The notes beneath the pieces are model-generated. The model did no database searches and was not told the origin of the DNA. It worked only from the letters and a program-made list of their open reading frames with translations. This document shows, one piece after another, positions 33,501 through 39,845 of a stretch of DNA of 39,845 bases; within the stretch, counting starts at the first letter, position 1, and the number at the start of each line of letters is the position of its first letter. Both the position numbers and the translations under genes were made by a program. The stretch comes from Oscillatoria sp. (GTDB lineage Bacteria; Cyanobacteriota; Cyanobacteriia; Cyanobacteriales; Laspinemataceae), in the NCBI GenBank assembly GCA_011390515.1, contig JAABSJ010000028.1:1-39845 (forward strand), given 5' to 3'.

Positions 33501-36500
33501 ATCCAGCAGACCCCGGAAGAGAATCTGACCCGGACCCGCGCCGGTTGTAATCAGGGAATCGGACCCGAGGGCGATCGCGCTATCAAATGTGATACTCCCT
33601 CCATTCGTGGTCACATCCCCCCCTAAAATAGTCTTCTCCGTGGTCACATTTAACTGATTTAACGGTGAACTCTCCCCAATATTTCCCCGGAATTCTATCG
33701 AACCCGTTCCCGCATTCAAGCTCAAACCCGATGACCCTAAACTCTCTCCAGAATTGCCATCAATATTGCCCAGAATTGTAATATTTCCCCCTTCCTGGTC
33801 CGTGGTGAGGGTAATCTCATTTCCCAGAATCAGATTGCCGGTCAAATCAATATTATTCTGAGGAGTTACCACATCAGAATTGAGGTAAATTGTCGCGGCA
33901 TTCAGGGAAATTGCTGCATTATCTGACCCGGTAATCATCCCATCCACAACAATCTCTCCCGAACCCCCTTGGAGGGTTAACGGGTCGGTAAAGGTGACGG
34001 GATTCACAATAGAAATATTTCCCGTAGAGTCAGTCCGTCCAATCGTAATCGAGGTAAAACCATCTTGAATTTGTGCTAAATTATTTTGGGTTAAATCTAA
34101 ACTCTCCTCGGCATCGTTAGGATTCCCTAGGGTAATATTTTGGGTTGGGGTTGCCGGTTGCAGGGTGAGGGTATTAGTCCCGGTAACTGGCCCATTAAAA
34201 TCGATTTCTCCTGCGGTTAAGGTGAGGGGATTGTTGCCCGCATCTACACTGGAACCGAAAACTAAACCCCCAGTTCCGGGGTTTAAATTGGCTCCTTCGG
34301 TGAGGATGACAGGTGCAGCAAACCGGATATCATGATTGGGGGTTTTTAAAGTGCTAGAAAGGGTGACGGTTCCCGGGCCTGTTTGCTGAAAAGCCCCATC
34401 TAAATTAAAGGGAGTAGTAATTTCTAACGGGTCAGTATTGGCAACAGTTAACGAACCCGTTCCCCGGGTAGTAACGCCTTGGTTAAAGATGAAGCGATTG
34501 CCGGTCAACATGATACCATCCGGCCCATTGGTGGTAATTAAATCATTAAATGTCGTTCGACCTGTGCCCGCTAACTGATGTAAATGACCTGCGGTAATGG
34601 CCTGAGTTGTGACATCATGGGCATTAACGATCGCCAGGGTATGCAAGGGGATTTGACTGCCTACGGGTTGAGTTAAGAGGATATTACCGATTCCGGCATC
34701 CAGGTTCAGGGTGTAATTTCCATCGATAGTCCCGCCTACAATTAGATTACCCGAACCTGTGCGTAAGGTAATATTATTGAGCAAATTAACGGCACCGTCT
34801 AGGGTGATATTTTGAGTGGTGGTGATGATGTTATTGGTGAGATAAATTTGACTTCCCGTTTTGAGGGTGAGTGCATAATTAGTGGCGCTGAGGTCCATTT
34901 CTCCTAAAGACCCGACATAAATATCACCGACAGTCTCCGAACCAATGGTTAGGGTCCCATTTGGGATGTCTAACATCAGCAATTCTGGCATTGTGAGACT
35001 GTATTCTCCACTGGCATCATGAATGGCGATCGCCTGACCCGGGGCGATCGGTTCTAAAATGAGATTATTGTTACTAGAGATACGACTTTCATCTTGAAAA
35101 CTAATATTACTCCCTCGAAAAGTAACGTTCCCCTGGCCCGTTTGCATCGGGTTAACAAAGCTGTTGCTAAATCCGATGCCTTCTGCACCATTCACGCCGA
35201 TTCCTTCTAGGAGAATCTCTCCATTTCCGGTAGATTGGATGGTACTGTTATTCTCAACCTCAATGCCGAAATTGCGGTCACTCGTACCCTGTCCAGTCCC
35301 TGTTAAGGAAATATTTCCATTCCCTGACACGGTGCTATTTTCCATCCGGATTCCCATGTTTGAATGAGTGCCAATCCCCCCCATTCCTTCGATGGCGATC
35401 GCCCCGGTTTGGGATTGGATGTTACTCCCATTTACCAAACTTACCCCGGCATTCAGTTGTGCCGTCCCATCCCCACCAATTCCCCGGAGTCTAATATTTC
35501 CCGTCCCTGATGTAATCCGGGAACTCTCCATGAGAATCCCATAATTTTGTTCAGTTCCGGTTCCTCCAATCCCTTCTAGGATAATGTTTCCCTCAGTCGA
35601 TTCTACCTGGTTCCCGGTTTTAAAAATAATTCCGAGATTAGTAATTCCGGTGCCATTTCCCCCGACCCCTCGCATCCGAATATCACCGACATTAGACGTG
35701 ATGGAAACATTATTATCGACATAGATGCCGTAGTTATCCACCGTTCCATTTGCCCCGGTTCCTTCTAAGATAATTGACCCCATGAATGAACGCAAAGAAC
35801 TCCCATTCATCAAGCTAATTCCATCATTGACATTTTCCGTGCCTTTGCTGAAACCTGTTAACCGGATATCTTCATAAGCAGAAACCGATACCCCATCTCG
35901 GATAGCGACTCCAGTATTGAAATTTCCCACATCTCCCCCCGTCCCCTCCATCACAATCGACCCGGTTTGAGAGTCAAGGATACTATTCATTAAAACACTC
36001 ACCCCTCGGTTATTGATTCCGCTCCCTTTTGCCGTTCCCGTTAAGCGAATATCTCCATTTGCAGAGAAGGTAGATTCACCAATTAATATCCCGGCAGTCC
36101 AGTCCGTTCCATTAACCCCAAACCCTTCTAAAATAATCGTTCCCCCTAAAGATTCTAAGCGGCTATTATTTTGAATGTTGATACCTGGGTTGTATTCTCC
36201 GGTGCTATTGCCACCCGTCCCCATGATGCGAATATTGCCATTTTCTGAGCGGATAGTCACCCCATCCCCAAATATTCCTAGGTTAGAGGTTACCCCATCA
36301 CCGCCCTTTCCAGTCAGGGTAATATCGGCATTCGCGGAGAGGGTGGCATTTTGAAGATATAGCCCAGTATTCCAGTTAATTCCTGCCCCTCCGATGCCAT
36401 TCAGGGCGATCGTCCCATTTCCAGTTGTTTCTATCCGACTGCCTTGATGAATTAGAATCCCGTTGTAATAATCGCCCAACCCTCCACTCAATCCGGTTCC

Positions 36501-38276
36501 TGTAATCTGGATATTACCCCCGGCAATGTTGATGGTACTGTTAGTAATTTGAACTCCGTTACTATTTGCTAATACCCCCGTTCCTGTGGCGTTGAAATTG
36601 CCCCCTCCGGTATTAATCACCGCATTGTTAATGGCTATTTCACCCCCATTGGCATTATCAATATCAGCATTTAAGACCAGATTCAAAGAATCTCCCCCGG
36701 GAACACCATCCGTAATATCCGCATTGATAATAATGTTGTTATGGGCGTTTAAAGTTAGGGTATTATTGTGTCCGGTTCCGTTATAATTAATGGGCGCATT
36801 GACCGTAATACTTCCCTCTTGGGTCCCCCCATTTCCGGTTTCAATGGTGACAGATTGATTTCCACCTGTTAGGGCAGCTAAAATCAGGTTTACTCCAAGT
36901 TGTGCCGTATCCCCTTGAGCCACAAAGGGATTACTATTGTTAATATTGACAGCCCCTGCCCCTGCTACAATGTCGATATTATTGGGGTCAATTAGCCATT
37001 CCCCACCGATTCCGCAAGTGGGAGGATTCGGACAAGTGGCGCGCGCCTTGGGAACTGTGGTGACTTCTAAAAATTCCAATCCACTGGTTTCTATAAACCC
37101 GCCATTTCCCCCGAAAATACCCCCTTGGGCGCTAATTTCTCCATAAATCTGGGCGGTTTCTTCTGCAAAGATAATGATCCGTCCACCATCACCAAATTCC
37201 GTGACATCGGCAGCAATGGTGGAGTCATCACTGATAAAGGTTTGTAAGGCATTCGGAATGGTTCCTTGACCCCGTTGATCGCCACCGATGAGGATAGTCC
37301 CCCCGCGATGAGTTCCCGATGTATTGATATCGGCATCGATGACGGCAACGCGATTTCCTACGATTGAAACTTGTCCTTGGGATGAATTAATACTGCCCGA
37401 AACCAGACTATCTCCAGGTTGAGTCTCGATGCTCATTCCTGAACTGGATAACTGCACGCTACCATCGGCATTAACGGTTATTTGATGGGCATGATTTACT
37501 CCAGAACCTGTCAGCAATTCCGGTAAGGATTGGGGAGTGGAAATATCTAGTCCTGATATGCCGGTTCTGATGTCTAAACTTAACAGGTGATTCTCTTGAG
37601 AAATTCGGACAACACTCTCGCCGGGAACCGCTGCAATGGTTATATTGCCTCCCGGTGCAGATAAAGTGCCGCTATTGAGGAGGGTTCCGCCTAATAGGGT
37701 TAAGTTGTTACCCGGTTCTAGGGTTAAGTTGCCTTGGTTAATAATCGCACCGGGTTGGAGGGTGGAAAAGGCAAATTGAGAGGGGGTTCCGACTAGATTA
37801 GACCAGTGATTATCGCCTACGGCATTAAACCAATTGCCTTCACTGAATCCGATGCCGGTGGCAGTTGTCGCGAAAAAATCGGCGGGGACGTTTAATTGAG
37901 CGTTGGGTCCAAATAAGATTCCGGCAGGATTCATTAAATAGAGGTTTGAATTGCCGCCGGTGAGTTGAATTAATCCGTTAATGATGGAGGCATCTCCGCC
38001 AGTAATGCGTCCTAAAATATTTTGAATTTCGGGGTTGGAGAGGAAGTTGGCAACTTGTCCGGGGTCGAGTCCAAATTGTTCAAAACTATGGAATAAATTT
38101 GCACCGTCTTTGGAGAGTTGTCCGCCTTCAATATTAAATTCTGGTCCTTCTGGTGTGACAATTGTGCCGGTGTTATCGGAGGCGGGGGTAATGGGTTGCG
38201 CGAGGGAAGATTTAGCTATTCCGGTGAGATAGGAAAGCAACAGTAGAGATACGATCGCCCTGATGGTGTGATTCAT
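30549..38276 (-). CDS. Filamentous-haemagglutinin-type exoprotein with C-terminal CHAT protease domain
   Basis: A 2575-residue secreted protein. A signal peptide (ending near SSLAQPI, residue 27) is followed by a TPS/haemagglutinin N-domain (about 30-270; [19 protein letters not shown]). About 1550 residues of parallel beta-helix repeats follow, among them a block of roughly 40-45-residue units with GNIRLTGxGGDG and NxGIxxxxxS patterns. Then comes a Pro-Glu linker (about 1879-1962) and a Pro-rich stretch, and last a CHAT caspase-like domain (about 2180-2575) with the His of VHLATHADF (His 2418) and Cys of LVLSSCRTA (Cys 2461). TPS N-domains need a TpsB pore; none is in the window. In cyanobacteria this exoprotein-CHAT fusion is known. 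The protease may act in surface signalling, self-processing or defence; unproven. No ribosome binding site is seen. Confidence 0.92.
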   Translation of the reverse strand: MNHTIRAIVSLLLLSYLTGIAKSSLAQPITPASDNTGTIVTPEGPEFNIEGGQLSKDGANLFHSFEQFGLDPGQVANFLSNPEIQNILGRITGGDASIINGLIQLTGGNSNLYLMNPAGILFGPNAQLNVPADFFATTATGIGFSEGNWFNAVGDNHWSNLVGTPSQFAFSTLQPGAIINQGNLTLEPGNNLTLLGGTLLNSGTLSAPGGNITIAAVPGESVVRISQENHLLSLDIRTGISGLDISTPQSLPELLTGSGVNHAHQITVNADGSVQLSSSGMSIETQPGDSLVSGSINSSQGQVSIVGNRVAVIDADINTSGTHRGGTILIGGDQRGQGTIPNALQTFISDDSTIAADVTEFGDGGRIIIFAEETAQIYGEISAQGGIFGGNGGFIETSGLEFLEVTTVPKARATCPNPPTCGIGGEWLIDPNNIDIVAGAGAVNINNSNPFVAQGDTAQLGVNLILAALTGGNQSVTIETGNGGTQEGSITVNAPINYNGTGHNNTLTLNAHNNIIINADITDGVPGGDSLNLVLNADIDNANGGEIAINNAVINTGGGNFNATGTGVLANSNGVQITNSTINIAGGNIQITGTGLSGGLGDYYNGILIHQGSRIETTGNGTIALNGIGGAGINWNTGLYLQNATLSANADITLTGKGGDGVTSNLGIFGDGVTIRSENGNIRIMGTGGNSTGEYNPGINIQNNSRLESLGGTIILEGFGVNGTDWTAGILIGESTFSANGDIRLTGTAKGSGINNRGVSVLMNSILDSQTGSIVMEGTGGDVGNFNTGVAIRDGVSVSAYEDIRLTGFSKGTENVNDGISLMNGSSLRSFMGSIILEGTGANGTVDNYGIYVDNNVSITSNVGDIRMRGVGGNGTGITNLGIIFKTGNQVESTEGNIILEGIGGTGTEQNYGILMESSRITSGTGNIRLRGIGGDGTAQLNAGVSLVNGSNIQSQTGAIAIEGMGGIGTHSNMGIRMENSTVSGNGNISLTGTGQGTSDRNFGIEVENNSTIQSTGNGEILLEGIGVNGAEGIGFSNSFVNPMQTGQGNVTFRGSNISFQDESRISSNNNLILEPIAPGQAIAIHDASGEYSLTMPELLMLDIPNGTLTIGSETVGDIYVGSLGEMDLSATNYALTLKTGSQIYLTNNIITTTQNITLDGAVNLLNNITLRTGSGNLIVGGTIDGNYTLNLDAGIGNILLTQPVGSQIPLHTLAIVNAHDVTTQAITAGHLHQLAGTGRTTFNDLITTNGPDGIMLTGNRFIFNQGVTTRGTGSLTVANTDPLEITTPFNLDGAFQQTGPGTVTLSSTLKTPNHDIRFAAPVILTEGANLNPGTGGLVFGSSVDAGNNPLTLTAGEIDFNGPVTGTNTLTLQPATPTQNITLGNPNDAEESLDLTQNNLAQIQDGFTSITIGRTDSTGNISIVNPVTFTDPLTLQGGSGEIVVDGMITGSDNAAISLNAATIYLNSDVVTPQNNIDLTGNLILGNEITLTTDQEGGNITILGNIDGNSGESLGSSGLSLNAGTGSIEFRGNIGESSPLNQLNVTTEKTILGGDVTTNGGSITFDSAIALGSDSLITTGAGPGQILFRGLLDSATNVPQNLTLNAGMGDVTFNRAVGSQQPLGNLIIQNSANLTAMDTLAAASFRASSTGTLTLQGNLTTTAAPGVQIESENLLTVADITTNGQQLTLESLSGNVQSGNLDTASATTGGNLSVTSTQGEILTGNLTASGVTQGGNVTVMAQIAITAGAINASATLGDAGNVFLDPIGDIQVSWINAQGGTNGKGGDIFIETTGGLFRATDSFASEYSPTGFASISSAGSTGGGSITLNHAGGDDIDPIEGFEIGNPLLHGTRDVITTGTSTLNIGEIFPRSITRGNITIATDDGVDPIPEPEPEPELVPEPEPELVPEPEPEPIPEPEPEPELVPEPEPELVPEPEPELVPEPELVPEPELAPEAPEPAPEALEPQAGPASPTLTQPEIPPLGEPLSTPESLPQEGSNPELMSPGSLPSEPPGGPSISPPEITSLPQGNDGVRQPEPTQPPTLTPTGMMNPEPTRTGSPTGTLPPSLSPLEPKPTVSASIASAIAPETESSTAIETQSDSTGNSSYLALETAQQSEPIAVGSPVELDLDVEVTTLEEALSREYMDYFQDSSPVDIQSLNEVRQTLRQTEEATGIKTAVVYIVFGRTELHENAALICPNGDRHEDWQRSRTREEELGWPCDRHADDPVELLVVTGHEQPLRIQIPEANRALVEKLTLEMRGEITNFKMIHTHRYLQSSQQLHRLLIEPIEPTLKQRGIENLSFIPDAGVRSLPFAALHDGETFLIERYSLSVMPSFSLTQPVYANLKTEKVLAMGASKFLDSNPLPAVPVELETIICQTQLGSDSCWPGERFLNEDFTLDILKKRGNQGDFRMVHLATHADFQPGDAGESYIKLWNHRLPFSQMKELQWHNPEVELLVLSSCRTAIGDEQAELGFAGLALQSGVKSAIASLWYVNDEATLGLMTELYRQLRSAPIRSEGLRRAQLEMLRGTVRLEAGQLMGSNGAIALPNELQQFTMTDFSHPYYWAGFITIGSPW
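32390..32640 (-). repeat. GGTTCC hexanucleotide minisatellite coding for a Pro-Glu linker
   Basis: GGTTCC units, broken by GGCACAAGTTCC and GGTATC variants, repeat along about 240 bp and translate to PEPEPEP and LVPEPEPE. The higher unit is 18-30 bp. It lies between the beta-helix and the CHAT domain, so changes in unit number would lengthen or shorten the stalk without a frame change. Confidence 0.9.
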
Positions 38277-38847
38277 AATGACGGAAATGAGTTAGATACA
38301 CAACAAAACTTGACTAGAAATTTGGGTAAATTCTAGGGGTTACCATCTAGCTAGAATGGCCCCTCTCAACCCACTCCTGTAAGGAAGTTGCCCCCCTCTC
38401 GATTCCCGATGAGGTTACACTTGGGTCTAATATGATAAGGAACTTCAAATCATCTCATCTTTCCCTCCATAGCTTTCAGGACAAGGCAGTGCCTTTTCCC
38501 TCTGGTTAAGAGACTCAGTAGATGTTGTATCCTTTTGTTTCTCGGTATTGTGGAAAATACGGAGATTTTGGTAAAGTTAACAAACCATCATACCATGCCA
38601 TAAAGTGTGATGTCAATACCAGGTTGAAAAATTGCAGTTTTCATCAAAACCAGGGCACTGAACACCCAAGGAGTTTCTCTGTGCTAATTTCTGTCCCTTG
38701 ATTTCAGGATTTAGAGGAGTCTTTACAACTTAGAAAAATTTGATATAATTAGGGTGACCATTGGTGAAATTTGCCAGGGTGGCGGTTCAGTTTTAAGGCA
38801 AAACCTCGGGGTCCGATTAAGCATAAAATCAGGAGAATTAACCCAAG
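38277..38847. other. 571-bp divergent intergenic region
   Basis: This is upstream of both the CHAT exoprotein gene and the LprI-domain gene. Apart from a good plus-strand promoter (38722-38749) I see no gene, hairpin array or clear riboswitch. The leader of the LprI gene is about 90 nt. Confidence 0.7.
38722..38749 (+). promoter_or_regulatory. Sigma-70-type promoter for the LprI-domain gene
   Basis: TTTACA (38722-38727) and a perfect TATAAT (38744-38749) have 16 bp between them. The predicted start is near 38756, about 92 nt before the ATG. Confidence 0.65.
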
Positions 38848-39522
38848 ATGAAAGCGATAACTCTGAATCAAGTTTGGCGGGGGTTGGGAGGATTTGGACT
38901 GGTGGGATTGATGGCGATCGCCCCTGGATGGAATCAACCCAGTACAGTGGCTCAACCCCGACTCAATTGCAACAATCCCCAAACTCAAGCTGAAATGAAT
39001 GCTTGTGCAGGACAACGGTGGCAAACGAGCGATCGCCAACTAAATCAAATCTATCAAGCGCTCATCCCACAACTGTCCAATAGCAGGCGGCAACAATTAG
39101 TCACGGCACAACGCGCTTGGATTACCTTTCGCGATTCTGAATGTGAATTTTACAGCAGTTTAGCCGAAGGGGGTTCGATGCAACCGATGCTGCGATCGGG
39201 CTGTTTAGCGAATTTAACAGACATTAGAAACTCTGAGCTTACTCAGTATCGCCAGGGCCAAATTCCCCCGGCGCGAGGACAAAGTTATCAAGGGGCTGAT
39301 AACCGCCTCAATGTTGTCTATCAGCAGGTGATGCGGCAACTTTCAGGGAACCGCAAAGAACAGTTAAGAACGGCACAATTGGATTGGATTAAATATCGCG
39401 ATGCTCTCTGTGAATTTGAGCGCAGTGGTGGGGGAAATGCCGGTTTTAATATCTGTCAAATTCGGCTGACTGAAGTGAGGACGGATCAGTTGGAAGATCA
39501 TTTAGGAGATAGCACATTATAA
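38848..39522 (+). CDS. Secreted protein with two LprI/DUF1311 domains
   Basis: A 224-residue protein with a signal peptide (hydrophobic residues 12-25, VAQP cleavage region near 37). Two related LprI-type domains follow: residues 40-130 (CNNPQTQAEMNACAGQRW, LVTAQRAWITFRDSECEF, SGCLANLTDIRNSEL) and residues 145-220 (ADNRLNVVYQQVMRQLSGN, LRTAQLDWIKYRDALCEF, FNICQIRLTEVRTDQL). The repeated W-x-x-[FY]-R-D-x-x-C-E-F pattern is the LprI hallmark; LprI of mycobacteria inhibits lysozyme, but most homologues are of unknown role. The second domain lacks the first N-terminal cysteine pair. ATG has AGGAGA 12 bp upstream, and a promoter lies 92 nt before it. A tandem repeat follows its stop. Confidence 0.85.
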   Translation: MKAITLNQVWRGLGGFGLVGLMAIAPGWNQPSTVAQPRLNCNNPQTQAEMNACAGQRWQTSDRQLNQIYQALIPQLSNSRRQQLVTAQRAWITFRDSECEFYSSLAEGGSMQPMLRSGCLANLTDIRNSELTQYRQGQIPPARGQSYQGADNRLNVVYQQVMRQLSGNRKEQLRTAQLDWIKYRDALCEFERSGGGNAGFNICQIRLTEVRTDQLEDHLGDSTL

Positions 39523-39574
39523 CAATTGATGGGGTTTGGTAACAGGTTTTTAGGCAGGATTGACGCAGATTTTT

Positions 39575-39603
39575 CAGAAACCCCTACATAATAGGGGTTT
39601 CTG
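39575..39603 (+). terminator. Hairpin after the LprI-domain gene
   Basis: CAGAAACCCCTA and its complement TAGGGGTTTCTG form a 12-bp stem with a CATAA loop, 53 bp past the stop. There is no T-run after it, so it may be a repeat of the GAAACC family rather than a terminator. Confidence 0.5.
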
Positions 39604-39606
39604 ACA

Positions 39607-39845
39607 GGCGATTCTCGAATCGCCTCTACAGATTTCATGGGGTTGCGGGGGATGTTTTGTTTGGACTGGCGATTCTCGAATCGCTTCTACAGATTTCATG
39701 GGGTTGCGGGGGATGTTTTGTTTGAACTGGCGATTCTCGAATCGCTTCTACAGATTTCATGGGGTTGCGGGGGATGTTTTGTTTGGACTGGCGATTCTCG
39801 AATCGCCTCTACAGATTTCATGGGGTTGCGGGGGATGTTTTGTTT
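39607..39845. repeat. 61-bp tandem repeat, four copies to the window edge
   Basis: Copies begin at 39607, 39668, 39729 and 39790; the last is cut by the window end. Each has GGCGATTC-TC-GAATCGCC (or GCT in copies two and three) plus TCTACAGATTTCATGGGG and a GTTGCGGGGGATGTTTTG segment. The palindromic core matches the 40-bp palindrome at 3561-3600. The array lies 3' of the LprI-domain gene. Confidence 0.95.

Overview
The window looks like chromosome from a filamentous cyanobacterium of the Oscillatoria/Laspinema/Phormidium type. The reasons are dense GCGATCGC-type (HIP1) octamers, tocopherol genes, a cyanobacterial CobA-HemD fusion, a BchH/ChlH-family chelatase, a TpsA-CHAT exoprotein, Uma2 and FkbM genes, and many short palindromic intergenic repeats. 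The genus is inferred from general resemblance, not from a search. I see no tRNA, rRNA, CRISPR array or transposase.

Layout. 1-310 is a tandem hairpin-repeat array lying 3' of a minus-strand SLH-domain protein (311-946). 947-3426 holds a small conserved-looking protein with its own terminator and the siroheme/cobalamin branch fusion enzyme. 3427-6186 carries a GT-A-like glycosyltransferase and an FkbM methyltransferase facing each other across 700 bp of repeats. 6187-14309 is a minus-strand block: gamma-tocopherol methyltransferase, homogentisate phytyltransferase, and a 2044-residue protein made of three TPR + GT9-like modules and a GT4 domain. 14396-20972 is a plus-strand block: methyl-accepting chemotaxis protein, nitrate/bicarbonate-type binding protein, KtrB, KtrA, and a sulfite-oxidase-like molybdoenzyme. 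21299-25023 is minus strand: aldehyde dehydrogenase, a five-repeat lipoprotein and a Uma2 protein. 25127-30365 is plus strand: a BchH/CobN-type chelatase subunit, a membrane-anchored receiver domain and a secreted hypothetical protein. 30549-38276 (minus) is one gene for a 2575-residue filamentous-haemagglutinin/beta-helix exoprotein ending in a CHAT protease domain. 38848-39522 (plus) is a double LprI-domain secreted protein. The window ends in a 61-bp tandem repeat.

Working links: tocopherol head-group prenylation and ring methylation are adjacent; KtrB and KtrA form a sodium-dependent potassium uptake pair; glycosyltransferases and FkbM suggest surface glycan work.

The most unusual signal is a repeat family with a short hairpin (AACGACTTCAGTCGTT core). 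It occurs in 32 copies in six arrays, and every array is oriented with the upstream gene: the same strand sense always follows a gene's 3' end, and the orientation flips inside both convergent gene pairs. Stems show compensatory changes, and many copies carry a pyrimidine/T-rich tail. This looks like an RNA-level 3'-end element, possibly arrays of weak terminators or 3'UTR stabilisers.
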